The position numbers and the translations under genes are program-made. The notes below the pieces were generated by a model. The model had not been told where the DNA came from, searched no databases, and worked only from the letters and a program-made list of their open reading frames with translations. Source: Glycomyces sp. YM15 (GTDB lineage: Bacteria > Actinomycetota > Actinomycetes > Mycobacteriales > Micromonosporaceae). From it: DNA of 64,000 nt. The stretch spans positions 124,001 through 188,000 of the forward strand of contig NZ_JAERMK010000002.1 in the NCBI RefSeq assembly GCF_016918015.1, in the 5' to 3' direction. Every line of letters starts with the position of its first letter. The first letter of the stretch is position 1. Below, piece after piece: positions 38,048 through 46,638 of the stretch.

Positions 38048-38120
38048 GCCTCCGTAGCTCAGTGGATAGAGCACTGGTTTCCGGGACCAGGTGTCGCAGG
38101 TTCGAATCCTGCCGGGGGCA
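38048..38120 (+). tRNA. tRNA-Arg (anticodon CCG)
   Basis: A complete cloverleaf. The acceptor stem pairs GCCTCCG with CGGGGGC, with discriminator A. The D arm contains AGCTCAGTGGATAGAGC. The anticodon stem CTGGT/ACCAG closes loop TTCCGGG, giving anticodon CCG for codon CGG. The T arm is GCAGG-TTCGAAT-CCTGC. CCA is not encoded. TACCAT at 38015-38020 could be its -10. Confidence 0.95.
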
Positions 38121-38204
38121 CAAGCTGCAAGCCAGGTCAGAGGCCGAATTCCTTCCAGAATCGGAAGATCGGACGGTCGGCCCGGGCGGCAATGGTGGCC
38201 AAAA

Positions 38205-38236
38205 AGGGGGCCCATGCGGATTCGCATGGGCCCCTT
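38205..38236 (-). terminator. copB terminator
   Basis: 12-bp arms GGGGCCCATGCG and CGCATGGGCCCC with a 4-nt loop. On the minus strand the stem is followed by a T tract (AAAAA at 38201-38205 on plus), directly after the copB stop. Confidence 0.8.
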
Positions 38237-38242
38237 CGGCTG

Positions 38243-40402
38243 TCAGCGGGTCGGGGTCAGCTTGACGCGGCGCAGGAGCTGGGCGTTGAGGGCGACCACG
38301 ATCGTGGAGGCCGACATGAGCACCGCGCCGATCGCGGGGCTGAGCGTGAACCCGGCCCAGGCCAGGACACCGGCGGCGAGCGGGATCGCCACGACGTTGT
38401 AGCCCGCGGCCCACGCGAGGTTCTCGATCATCTTCCGGTAGCTCGCCTTCGACAGCCGGATCACCCCGGTCACCCCGCGCGGGTCCGAGGACGCCAGCAC
38501 CACTCCGGCGGACTCGATCGCCACATCGGTGCCCGCGCCGATGGCGATGCCGACGTCGGCCCGCGCCAGTGCGGGCGCGTCGTTGACGCCGTCGCCGACC
38601 ATCGCCACCCTCAGGCCCTGCGCCTGGAGCGCCGCCACGGCCTTGTCCTTGTCGGCGGGCAGGACCTCCGCGAAGACCTCGTCGCGGCCCTCGACGAACC
38701 CGAGGTCGGCGGCGACCGCTTCGGCCACGGCCTTCGCGTCGCCGGTGATCATCGCGATCTTCTGGACGCCGGCGGCGCGCAGGTCGGCGATGGCCTGCCG
38801 GGCCTCAGACCGGACCTCGTCCTCGAGGGCGATGGCCCCCAGGATCTTCGGCGCCTCGCCGAGTGCGATCAGATAGAGGACGGTGGCCCCGCGGCCCGAC
38901 CAGGTCTGGACCTCGTCGAGCAGGTCGTCGGGGATCTCGGCGTCGAGTTCGGCGAGCAGCGCCGGTCCGCCGACCGCGAGCCTTCTTCCGTCCACAGTGG
39001 CTTCCACGCCGCGGCCGGTGCGCGACTTGAAGTCGCTCGCCACCGCGTTCGCGCCGCCGTGGGCGTGCCCGTGGTGGGCGACGATCGCGCGGGCGAGCGG
39101 GTGCTCGGAGTCGGACTCGACGGCGGCGGCCAGGTGCAGCACCTCGTCCCGGTCGGCGCCCGCGGTGCCGCTGACGCCGGCGACGGTGTGCTCGCCCTTG
39201 GTCAGCGTCCCGGTCTTGTCGAACAGGACGGCGTCGACGGTGCGCATCCGCTCGATCGCGAGCCGGTCCTTCACCAGGATCCCGGCCTTGGCCGACACCG
39301 CGGTGGAGATGGCGATGACCAGCGGGATGGCCAGCCCCAGCGCGTGCGGGCAGGCGATGACGAGCACGGTCACGGTCCTCACCACGGCCTCGGGGACCGT
39401 GCCGAAGGCCGACCAGAGCGCGAACGTGAGCACGGCCACCGCCATCGCGATATAGAAGAGCGCGGCGGCGAAGCGGTCGGCGAGGACCTGGGCTCGGCCC
39501 CGCGACTCCTGCGCCTGCGAGACCAGCCGCTGGATCCCGGCGAGGGCGGTGTCCTCGCCGATAGCGGTGACCTTCACCCGGATCGCCGAGTCGGTGGCGA
39601 CGGTGCCCGCGACGACCTTCTCGCCCGGGCCGCGCGGCACCGGGCGGGATTCACCCGTGATCATGGACTCGTCGAGTTCGGCTTCGCCCTCGGCGATCTC
39701 GCCGTCGGCGGGGACGCGCGAGCCCGATCGGACCAGCACCAGGTCCCCGAGCGACAAGTCCGCGACCGAGACGGTTTCGATTGCGCCGTCGGACCCGACG
39801 CGCTCGGCCTCGTCCGGCAGCAGCGCCGCGAGCGCGGCCAGTGCGCCCTGGGCCTGGCCGATGGCCTTCATCTCCTGCCAGTGGCCGAGCAGCATGATCG
39901 TGACCAGTGCGGCCAGTTCCCACCAGAAATCGAGGTCGAAGGCGCCGAAGGCGGTGGCGAGGGACGCGCCGAAGGCGACGGTGATCGCGGTGGCGATCAA
40001 CAGCATCATGCCGGGGGCGCGGTCGCGGACCTCGCGGTAGGCCCCTTCCAGGAACGGCCAGCCGCCGTAGAGGAACACGAACGTGCCGAGGACCGGCCCG
40101 ACGAAACCGATTCCGGGAAAGTCCAGCGTGTACCCGAACCAGTCCATGATCATGTCGCTGGTGAGGATGATCGGCACGGTGAGGATCAGGCTGAGCCAGA
40201 ACTTGCGCCGGAACGCCTCCGGGTCGTGCCCGGCGTGCTTGTCGTGGCCTTCATGACCGCCGTGCGCGGTGTGCGCGTCGTGGGTTTCGGTCTGTGGGGC
40301 CGCGACGGTGGCGTCGTGTGACGCGTGCTCGCCGTGTCCGGCCTCGTGGCCGTGGTGTTCGTGGTGCCTCTCGTCGTCGCCGTGCGCGTGGTGGCTGTTC
40401 AC
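38243..40402 (-). CDS. copB: Copper-translocating P-type ATPase, CopB subfamily
   Basis: 719 aa, GTG start with AAGGAG upstream. The N-terminus (1-60) is an extremely His-rich cytosolic tail (HHEHHGHEAGHGEHASH). It carries no CxxC heavy-metal domain. Core: A-domain MITGES, membrane CPH motif (VIACPHALGLAIP), phosphorylation DKTGTLT, N-domain, and hinge GDGVNDAPALA. The CPH plus His-tail combination defines CopB-type (P1B-3) pumps that export copper ions. A CsoR-type palindrome lies 40 bp upstream. Head of a copper-response cluster. Confidence 0.94.
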   Translation of the reverse strand: MNSHHAHGDDERHHEHHGHEAGHGEHASHDATVAAPQTETHDAHTAHGGHEGHDKHAGHDPEAFRRKFWLSLILTVPIILTSDMIMDWFGYTLDFPGIGFVGPVLGTFVFLYGGWPFLEGAYREVRDRAPGMMLLIATAITVAFGASLATAFGAFDLDFWWELAALVTIMLLGHWQEMKAIGQAQGALAALAALLPDEAERVGSDGAIETVSVADLSLGDLVLVRSGSRVPADGEIAEGEAELDESMITGESRPVPRGPGEKVVAGTVATDSAIRVKVTAIGEDTALAGIQRLVSQAQESRGRAQVLADRFAAALFYIAMAVAVLTFALWSAFGTVPEAVVRTVTVLVIACPHALGLAIPLVIAISTAVSAKAGILVKDRLAIERMRTVDAVLFDKTGTLTKGEHTVAGVSGTAGADRDEVLHLAAAVESDSEHPLARAIVAHHGHAHGGANAVASDFKSRTGRGVEATVDGRRLAVGGPALLAELDAEIPDDLLDEVQTWSGRGATVLYLIALGEAPKILGAIALEDEVRSEARQAIADLRAAGVQKIAMITGDAKAVAEAVAADLGFVEGRDEVFAEVLPADKDKAVAALQAQGLRVAMVGDGVNDAPALARADVGIAIGAGTDVAIESAGVVLASSDPRGVTGVIRLSKASYRKMIENLAWAAGYNVVAIPLAAGVLAWAGFTLSPAIGAVLMSASTIVVALNAQLLRRVKLTPTR

Positions 40403-40441
40403 CGGAGGCTCCTTCCCTAGATCGGTATCCGTTCTGACAAT

Positions 40442-40458
40442 ATACCCCTAGGGGGTAT
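40442..40458. promoter_or_regulatory. CsoR-type copper operator 1 (copB)
   Basis: 17-bp palindrome ATACCCC-TAG-GGGGTAT. On the minus strand TTGCGA (-35-like) and TATATT (-10-like) flank it with about 15 bp between, the usual repressor position. Confidence 0.75.
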
Positions 40459-40469
40459 GTCGCAAGCCT

Positions 40470-40707
40470 GTTCAACCGCTCCGCCCGCGTCGGTATTCCC
40501 CGCCGGTCGCGCCCGAAACGGCGACCCGTCGCGGAGGCCGGGGTTCGGACCGGCGACAGCCGGCCCGCACCCCCGCCCCGCCCCGCGACCCCCCCCCCCG
40601 GGTCTCCCGCAGGGGGGCGCGGCAGGGGGCGCCCCCCAACCGCCGCCCCGCCGGGGCGGCGGGGGTTGGGACGGGCGCCCGCCGCCCCCACCCCCGGCCC
40701 GGCACGG
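40470..40707. other. Extreme GC hairpin region between copB operator and DUF305 gene
   Basis: No gene. It contains an 11-12 nt C run near 40590 and nested GC inverted repeats, the largest pairing CCAACCGCCGCCCC with GGGGCGGCGGGGGTTGG around 40635-40670. It may act as terminator for the DUF305 gene, but the density of homopolymers also fits local sequence error. Confidence 0.45.
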
Positions 40708-41295
40708 CTACAGCCGCGCCTGGATCTCCTTCAGGGTCGCGATCTCGGCGGTCTGGGTCTCGATGACCGCGTCGGCGATCGCGGCGGCGTCGGCGTTCCG
40801 GCCCCCGGCGTGGTGCTCCTCGGCCATGACGACCGCGCCCTCGTGGTGGACGATCATCAGCTCGACGAACAGCCGGTCGAAGTCGGCGCCCTGAGCGGCC
40901 TGGAGTTCGGCCATCTGGTCATCGGTGGCGATGCCGCCCATGGACATGCCGTCGTGGCCCTCCATCGCCGTCGGCTCGCCCCACTCCTCGAGCAGGCCGG
41001 TCATCTCGTCGATCTCGGGCTGCTGGGCCGCGGCGATCTGCGCGGCGAGTTCGACGACCTCGGGGTCGGCGGCCTGGCTCTGCGCGAGTTCCGCCATCTC
41101 GACGGCCTGCTCGTGGTGGGGGATCATCATCTGGAAGAACGTGACGTCGGCGTCGTTGAAGTCGGCCTCTGCGGAAGCGGACGCCGGCGCGTCCCCGCCC
41201 TCGTCGCCGCCGTCGGAGCAGGCGGCGAAGGTCAGCGCGGCGAAAGCGGCGATGCCGGCGGACAGCGCGCGGCGCACGGTGAAGGTCTTGCTCAT
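40708..41295 (-). CDS. DUF305 lipoprotein, copper-associated
   Basis: 195 aa from ATG 41295 with AGGAGAG upstream. A lipoprotein signal peptide ends in LTFAAC. The mature part has two DUF305 signatures, VTFFQMMIPHHEQAVEMAEL and DRLFVELMIVHHEGAVVMAE, plus a Met/His patch EGHDGMSMGG. DUF305 proteins are ferritin-like four-helix bundles often tied to copper or other metal handling outside the membrane. It lies downstream of a DUF6153 gene in one presumptive CsoR-controlled operon. Confidence 0.9.
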   Translation of the reverse strand: MSKTFTVRRALSAGIAAFAALTFAACSDGGDEGGDAPASASAEADFNDADVTFFQMMIPHHEQAVEMAELAQSQAADPEVVELAAQIAAAQQPEIDEMTGLLEEWGEPTAMEGHDGMSMGGIATDDQMAELQAAQGADFDRLFVELMIVHHEGAVVMAEEHHAGGRNADAAAIADAVIETQTAEIATLKEIQARL

Positions 41296-41369
41296 GATCG
41301 TGGATCTCTCCTGTCGAAGGTGTTGTCGCATACGAAGGTCGAAGCGGTCCTGCGGACCAGCGGTTCGGC

Positions 41370-41762
41370 CTAAATGCGAAACACCGAGAGTTCCATGTGG
41401 GACAGCCGGCCTCCGGGAGGAAGCGAGGCCGGCATGTCCGGTGCGGCGCTCCAGGGGCGCGTTTCCCGGCGGCCGTCGGCGAGGAGCCTCGCGAAGCGTC
41501 GGATCGCCCACAGCGACACCGCGATCGCGAGTCCGCTGAGGATCGCCATGCACACCTGCATGGGGTTCATGCCCCCGCCGGGATGCTCGTGGCCGCCGCC
41601 GTCATGGCCGTCGGCGGCGTGCGGGGTCGTGGCGGCCGCGACGGTGAGCGCGTCGGTGTGGCAGACGCCGTCGGCGCAGGCGTGCCCGGTGGTGTGCATC
41701 AGGGCGACTCCGACGGCCACCACGATGAGCGTGGCCTTCCAGAACTCCCGCAACCAGGTCAA
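41370..41762 (-). CDS. DUF6153-like copper-associated membrane protein
   Basis: 130 aa. The start is TTG 41762 with AGGAAGG upstream. It has two membrane spans (WKATLIVVAVGVALMHTTGHA; MQVCMAILSGLAIAVSLWAI) with an intervening His/Met-rich exterior (HAADGHDGGGHEHPGGGMNP) and a conserved end GRLSHMELSVFRI. The MHTTGH, MQVCMAIL and LSVFRI elements fit the actinobacterial DUF6153 family. Presumably it binds copper at the membrane surface (inference). A CsoR-type box lies 25 bp upstream. The DUF305 gene follows. Confidence 0.75.
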   Translation of the reverse strand: MTWLREFWKATLIVVAVGVALMHTTGHACADGVCHTDALTVAAATTPHAADGHDGGGHEHPGGGMNPMQVCMAILSGLAIAVSLWAIRRFARLLADGRRETRPWSAAPDMPASLPPGGRLSHMELSVFRI

Positions 41763-41786
41763 GCCGTGCGCCTTCCTGTCGTTCCG

Positions 41787-41803
41787 ATACCCCGAAGGGG
41801 TAG
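41787..41803. promoter_or_regulatory. CsoR-type copper operator 2 (DUF6153-DUF305)
   Basis: ATACCCC-GAA-GGGGTAG, one base from the other two boxes, immediately upstream of the DUF6153 start. Confidence 0.7.
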
Positions 41804-41864
41804 GACGCGCTCATGGTAGTCGACCGGCCGAAGCCGTCTCACGGGACCTGAAGTCGGACGCTTC

Positions 41865-42464
41865 CTATGGCCGGTAAAGGGATCGCAGACTGGCGACGAG
41901 GATGTCGGGGGCCTCCTCGGTGGTGAGGCGGCCCGCGGAGATCTCGTCGGAGGCGGCGTGGACCAGGCTGTAGAGGGCCGTGACCATCCACGGGAGCGGG
42001 AGGTCGGCGCGGAAGGCGCCCTCGTCCCGGCCGCGTGTGATGAGGTCCTCGACGCGTTTCAGGATCGGATCGTGGCGGGCGCGCAGCCACTGCGGGGACA
42101 CGTCGCCGACGATGTTGTCGCGCAGGTTCCGGTTGCGCTCCATGAGGTACCACTGCTCGCGCAGGACCCGTTCGAGCGCGTCCCCGGCCGGCCCTCCGGT
42201 GTCGACGTCCTGCCAGGCCGCTTCGGTCTCCTCGAACGCCCGGCCCATGAGGGCTTTGGCGAGTTCGGTCCGGGAAGGGAAGTGGCCGTAGAGGGTCACG
42301 CGTCCGACGCCGGCCGCTTCGGCGACCTCGGCGACGCTCACCCCGGGCCGCGAGCTGTAGAGCCTGAGCCCCGCGTCGAGGATCTTGTCGATGTTGCGCT
42401 GCGCGTCGGCACGGCGCTGCCCGCTGGGCCGCCGTGCCGACGCGGTGGTCTTGCCGTCGGCCAT
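41865..42464 (-). CDS. TetR-family transcriptional regulator
   Basis: 199 aa from ATG 42464 (MADGKTTASARRPSGQRRAD). The N-terminal HTH is DAGLRLYSSRPGVSVAEVAE, then AAGVGRVTLYGHFPSRTELA. The C-terminal ligand/dimer domain contains LREQWYLMERNRNLRDNI. It starts 14 bp after the stop of the MFS gene, so it is the second gene of the operon and likely the repressor of it. The twin dyads upstream of the MFS gene are its probable sites. Confidence 0.88.
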   Translation of the reverse strand: MADGKTTASARRPSGQRRADAQRNIDKILDAGLRLYSSRPGVSVAEVAEAAGVGRVTLYGHFPSRTELAKALMGRAFEETEAAWQDVDTGGPAGDALERVLREQWYLMERNRNLRDNIVGDVSPQWLRARHDPILKRVEDLITRGRDEGAFRADLPLPWMVTALYSLVHAASDEISAGRLTTEEAPDILVASLRSLYRP

Positions 42465-42477
42465 GCCTGAAGGGTAG

Positions 42478-43914
42478 CTAGTGCCCGTGGGGCCCACCGC
42501 TCATCTCGACCTTCCCTCCGGGGACCAGGACCAGCGCGACGAGCGCGGCGACGCCGGAGGCGACCGCGCAGACGAGGAACGCGTCGGTGAACCCCGAGAG
42601 CGTCGGGGCGCTCGCGCCGATGCTCGCGGCCGCGACGGTCGACATCACCGCGACGCCCACGGATCCGCCGAGTTCGTGGAAGGTGGTCACCATCCCCGAG
42701 GCCACACCGGCCTCGTGCGGGTCCACGCGCGACAGCGCCGTGGCGTTGGCGGTGATGAACAGTGTGCCGAGTGCGAACGCCCCCAACGCGAGTCCCGCCA
42801 CGACCGTCGCGGAGCCGCTGTCGGCCTCCAGCATCGCGAGCCACGCCGACGCGGCCGCGGCGAGCACCATTCCGGCCACGGCGATCGGCCGCGGCCCGGT
42901 CTTCCCGATGAGGTGCGCGGCCAGCTGCGCGCCGATCGTGGTGGCGACCGCGACGGGCAGGAAGAGCAGGCCGGTGCGCAGCGCCGAGTATTCGGCGAAG
43001 TCCTGGAGGTACAGCGATCCGAGGAAGAAGAACGAGATCAGCAGCGCGGTCGCCATGAGCATGAGGAACGCGCCGGTGACGACGGTGCGCCGGGCCAGCA
43101 GCGCCACCCGCATGAGCGGTGCGGCCGTGCGCCGCTCGACGAGACCGAAGACCGCGTACAGCACTGCCGCCGCGGCCAGAGCGCCGAGTGTCGCGGCCGA
43201 GGTCCACCCGTCGTCGCCCGCCCGGACCAGGCCGAAGATGAGCGCGGCGGTGGCGGCGGTGACCAGCAGCGCGCCGGGCACGTCGAGGCGCTCACGCTGC
43301 GCGCCATGGACATCGGCCGGGAGGATCGTCGGCAGGAGCGCCAGGATCACCGCGCCGATGGGGACGTTGATGTAGAAGATCCACTGCCAGCCGGGCCCCG
43401 CGGTGAGCACCCCGCCGATGAGGACGCCGAGCGCCGCGCCGCCTCCGGCGATCGCCGACAGCAGCCCCAGCGCGCGGTGGCGTTCGGTGCCGTGGAACGC
43501 GGTGGTCACGGTGGAGAGGATCGCGGGCGCCATGAGCGCCGCGCCGAGGCCCTGCGCGAGCCGCCCGCCGAGCAGCACCGGGCCGGTCTGCGCGAGGCCG
43601 GCCGCGAGCGAGGCCGCGGTGAACAGCGCCAGGCCGGTCAGGAGCATGCGGCGGCGTCCGAAGAGGTCGGCGAGCCTGCCGCCGAACAGCATGAGGCCGC
43701 CGAAGACCAAGGTGTAGCCGGTGACGATCCAGGTCAGCGCCTCGCGGTCGAGGCGGAGCTCGGCGCCGATCGTCGGCAGCGCGATGTTGACGACGGTGAT
43801 GTCGATGATGAGCATCGCCTGCGCGGTGCACAGCAGGGCGAGCATCAACCAGCGCCGCGGCAGCGGCGGCGCCTCGCTCGCGGTCTCGGGGTGGTGGATC
43901 GCGGACACGGTCAC
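42478..43914 (-). CDS. MFS drug exporter, DHA2 (14-TMS, EmrB/QacA) type
   Basis: 478 aa, GTG 43914 with AAGGAG upstream. Multi-span transporter: motif A variant GGRLADLFGRRRMLLTG, motif C region SAIAGGGAALGVLIGGVLTAG, and the DITVVNIALPTIGAEL opening of TM1 typical of DHA2 proton antiporters. About 14 membrane segments fit the length. The substrate is unknown, probably a lipophilic toxin or own metabolite. It is controlled by the co-transcribed TetR regulator (inference) and is divergent from an NmrA-type gene. Confidence 0.9.
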   Translation of the reverse strand: MTVSAIHHPETASEAPPLPRRWLMLALLCTAQAMLIIDITVVNIALPTIGAELRLDREALTWIVTGYTLVFGGLMLFGGRLADLFGRRRMLLTGLALFTAASLAAGLAQTGPVLLGGRLAQGLGAALMAPAILSTVTTAFHGTERHRALGLLSAIAGGGAALGVLIGGVLTAGPGWQWIFYINVPIGAVILALLPTILPADVHGAQRERLDVPGALLVTAATAALIFGLVRAGDDGWTSAATLGALAAAAVLYAVFGLVERRTAAPLMRVALLARRTVVTGAFLMLMATALLISFFFLGSLYLQDFAEYSALRTGLLFLPVAVATTIGAQLAAHLIGKTGPRPIAVAGMVLAAAASAWLAMLEADSGSATVVAGLALGAFALGTLFITANATALSRVDPHEAGVASGMVTTFHELGGSVGVAVMSTVAAASIGASAPTLSGFTDAFLVCAVASGVAALVALVLVPGGKVEMSGGPHGH

Positions 43915-43919
43915 TCCTT

Positions 43920-43943
43920 AACTCGAACATTCATGTACGAGTT
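43920..43943. promoter_or_regulatory. TetR operator 1
   Basis: AACTCGAACA-N4-TGTACGAGTT: 10-bp arms with one mismatch, just upstream of the MFS start. Confidence 0.65.
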
Positions 43944-43966
43944 GTAGCGTACTCCGATCTCGTCAT

Positions 43967-43990
43967 AACTCAAACATCAGTGTTCGAGTT
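43967..43990. promoter_or_regulatory. TetR operator 2
   Basis: AACTCAAACA-N4-TGTTCGAGTT: same 24-bp dyad, 47 bp from operator 1. It lies on the side facing the divergent NmrA-type gene. Confidence 0.65.
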
Positions 43991-44159
43991 ATCAAAGGGA
44001 GGTCGACCCGGGCCGCCCCGGGACTGCGCCGATCGGTGCTGAGCGGGCCGCGACTGCGCCGCCGGCGGTACGCCCGAATGACGCCGTCGGTCCGATGTCC
44101 CAAGGGACGCAAGGCGAGAGGCTTGCACCCGACAGGCAGTCAACGAAAGCGGGAACGCC

Positions 44160-45017
44160 ATGATCCTCATTACCGGTGCCACGGGCACCGTCGGCCGTCC
44201 GCTGGTGGCGGCGCTCGCCGCGCGCGGCGTACCGGTACGCGCCCTGACGCGCGACCCCTCACAGGCCCGGTTCCCCTCCGGGGTCGAAGTCGTCGCGGGC
44301 GATCCGTCGCGGCCGGATTCGATCGCCGCGCATCTGGCGGGCGTGCGGGCGGTCTTCCTCAACTCCACGGCGATCCGCGAGGCCACCGGCGAGTTCGCGG
44401 AGGTCGCGAAGCGGTGCGGCGTGCGCCGGCTGGTCGCGCTCGCGGCCTACAACGTCGACCAGGACCTGTCGCTCCAGCCTTCGCGGTACGTCGGCGACCG
44501 CAACCGCGAATGCGAGGCGGCCGTGGAGGCGAGCGGCCTGGAATGGGTCAGCCTGCGCCCTCAGGTGTACGCGAGCATGGCGGTGCCGCTGTGGGCCGGG
44601 CAGCTGCGGCTCGGCGACACGGTCGACTGGCCGTACGCCGACTTCGCCGAGGCCGTGGTCGACCCGCGTGATGTCGCCGAAGTCGCCTCGCACGCGCTCA
44701 CTTCCGATGGGCTGCTCGGGCGCAGGCCCGTCCTCACCGGACCGGAATCCCTCTCTCACACTGGGATGGTGCGGGTCATCGCCGAGGTGACCGGGCGGAG
44801 GCTCCGGTACCGGGAGTCGACGCCGGTGGAGTTCGTCGGGCGTGTCGCCTCCATGGGCCTGCCGCCGGAGATCGCGGCCTCCTTCGTGGCGCGCTACGCC
44901 GCGTTCGATGGCCGGGCACCGGAACTCACCGACGAGGTCCCCCGCCTCCTGGGGCGCTCGGCGCGCTCCTACCGCGACTGGATCACCGACCACGCCGCCG
45001 CCTTCGCGGCGCGATGA
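44160..45017 (+). CDS. NmrA-family NAD(P)H-binding protein (atypical SDR)
   Basis: This 285-aa Rossmann protein begins MILITGATGTVGRPLVAALA, giving the GxxGxxG dinucleotide loop (G6-G12). It continues with RALTRDP (NADP preference likely) and a WVSLRPQVYASMAV strand. The Tyr-x-x-x-Lys of catalytic SDRs is not seen, so it may be a redox sensor or a quinone/isomerase-type enzyme. It diverges from the MFS-TetR operon across the twin operators and may be part of the same response. Confidence 0.87.
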   Translation: MILITGATGTVGRPLVAALAARGVPVRALTRDPSQARFPSGVEVVAGDPSRPDSIAAHLAGVRAVFLNSTAIREATGEFAEVAKRCGVRRLVALAAYNVDQDLSLQPSRYVGDRNRECEAAVEASGLEWVSLRPQVYASMAVPLWAGQLRLGDTVDWPYADFAEAVVDPRDVAEVASHALTSDGLLGRRPVLTGPESLSHTGMVRVIAEVTGRRLRYRESTPVEFVGRVASMGLPPEIAASFVARYAAFDGRAPELTDEVPRLLGRSARSYRDWITDHAAAFAAR

Positions 45018-45050
45018 CCGGTCCGGCGGGCGCCGCCCGCCGGACCGGTC
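45016..45050. terminator. Convergent terminator
   Basis: Perfect 16-bp arms GACCGGTCCGGCGGGC / GCCCGCCGGACCGGTC with loop GCC, at the NmrA gene stop and just past the multicopper oxidase stop. Confidence 0.8.
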
Positions 45051-45055
45051 GCCTG

Positions 45056-46570
45056 CTACGCGACGTAGCCGAGGGCGGCCATCATGCCGACTTCACCGTG
45101 GTAGAGGTTGTGGCAGTGGAGCATCCACAGGCCCGGGTTGACCGCGTCGAAGTCGACCTCGAGGGTCTGTCCCGGTAGGACGATCGCGGTGTCCTTGCGC
45201 AGGCCGGTGTCGGCGAGCGCGAACGTGTGGCCGTGCAGGTGCATCGGATGCCACATCGCATCGCCGTTGATGAACCGCAGCCGGACCCGCTCGCCCTCCT
45301 CGACCGGGTAGGGGTTCGCGAGGTCGTGCGGGCGGCCGTTGATCGCCCAGTCGAACATCATCATGGAACCGGTGAGCTCCAGGTCGATGGTCCGGTCCGG
45401 TGCCTTGCCCGGCAGCGCGACCGGATCGGCCGGGGCGAGTTCGGCGTAGGAGGGGACGTGCCCGGTGAGCTCCGCGGGCGCGAAGTCGGCCGCCGGCGCC
45501 TCGCCGCCTCCGGTCCGGACGAGCGCGCGGCCGCGGGCGCTCTTGCCTTCGGCCTCGGCCACGAGCGCGAAGACCCCGTCGTCGAGCGTGACGAGGACGT
45601 CGTACCGCTCGCCCATCCCGATCAGGACCGCGTCGGCTTCGACCGGCTCGCATGGGAAGCCGTCAGTATGCGTCACGGTGAGCCGGTGCCCGGTGAGCGC
45701 GACCCGGTAGGCGGTGTCGGCTCCGGCGTTGATGATCCGGATCCGCACGCGCGCACCCGGTTCGGCCGCGAACACCTCGGGGTCGGCCGGGACGCGGCCG
45801 TTGACGAGATGGTGCGGGTACCGCACGTCCCCGGCGTCGGCGCCCAGGAGGTCGGACTCGGACCCGTGCAGCAGGAACGAGTCGCTCGTCGGGGCTTGGC
45901 CGTGGCCGTCGTGGCCGCCTCCGGAGCCGACCTCGCCCAAGTCCATTCCCCGCGCGAGCTCGGCGAGCACGTCGTCAGGAGTGCCGGTGACGCCGTCCAT
46001 CCAGTCGTCGAGGACCACCGTCCACTCCAGGTCCCAGGTGACGGCCTCGTCGGGGTCGTCCACGATGAGCGGCGCGTACAGGCCCCGGTCGAGCTGGGTG
46101 CCCATGTGCGGGTGGAACCAGTACGTGCCCGCGTCGGGGGCCGTGAACTGGTACGTGTACGTCGCGCCGGGTTCGATGGGCTCCTGGGTGAGGTCGGGGA
46201 CGCCGTCGGCGTCGCAGCGCATCTGGAGGCCGTGCCAGTGCACGGTGGTGGCTTCGGGCAGGCCGTTGACCACGACCGCCTTCACCTGCTCGCCCTTGGA
46301 CGCCCTGAGCGGCGCACCGGGGATGGCGCCGCCATAGGACCAGGTGGGGACGACCAGGCCGCCGAGGTCGGTCTCGGCGGCGACGGGATCGAGCCGGAAT
46401 TCGCGGACCGTGCCGGGGTTCCGGGCGGCTTCGGCCGAGGCGACCCGCTCGGAGTCCGGCGCGACGAACGAAGGAGCGGCGGGTTCGTCCTCGCCGCAGG
46501 CGGCGAGAGCGGCGACGGGGAGCGCGGCGGCTCCGCCGCGAAGCACGGAACGACGTGTCAGTGCACGCAT
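45056..46570 (-). CDS. Multicopper oxidase, Tat-exported
   Basis: 504 aa from ATG 46570 with a twin-arginine signal TRRSVLRGGAAALPVAALAA followed by Cys (Tat lipoprotein possible). All four copper-ligand motifs are present: HWHG (HWHGLQM), HPHM (WFHPHMG), HPMHLHGH, and HCHNLYHGEVGM with the type 1 Cys and axial Met. The Met-rich insert of CueO is replaced by a short His stretch (GGHDGHGQ). Expected to oxidise Cu(I) outside the membrane. Downstream of a DUF6153 gene behind CsoR box 3. Confidence 0.94.
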   Translation of the reverse strand: MRALTRRSVLRGGAAALPVAALAACGEDEPAAPSFVAPDSERVASAEAARNPGTVREFRLDPVAAETDLGGLVVPTWSYGGAIPGAPLRASKGEQVKAVVVNGLPEATTVHWHGLQMRCDADGVPDLTQEPIEPGATYTYQFTAPDAGTYWFHPHMGTQLDRGLYAPLIVDDPDEAVTWDLEWTVVLDDWMDGVTGTPDDVLAELARGMDLGEVGSGGGHDGHGQAPTSDSFLLHGSESDLLGADAGDVRYPHHLVNGRVPADPEVFAAEPGARVRIRIINAGADTAYRVALTGHRLTVTHTDGFPCEPVEADAVLIGMGERYDVLVTLDDGVFALVAEAEGKSARGRALVRTGGGEAPAADFAPAELTGHVPSYAELAPADPVALPGKAPDRTIDLELTGSMMMFDWAINGRPHDLANPYPVEEGERVRLRFINGDAMWHPMHLHGHTFALADTGLRKDTAIVLPGQTLEVDFDAVNPGLWMLHCHNLYHGEVGMMAALGYVA

Positions 46571-46638
46571 GATGATCGGGCCTTTCGGATGACGGTGAAT
46601 CTGGAAGCGGAGGCGTATCCCCTCGGCGGGGGCCGCGT

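Noticed and set aside
38048-38120. tRNA as attachment site of an integrated element
   Set aside because: No repeat of the tRNA 3' end and no integrase were found nearby; the neighbours are nrdA and copB.
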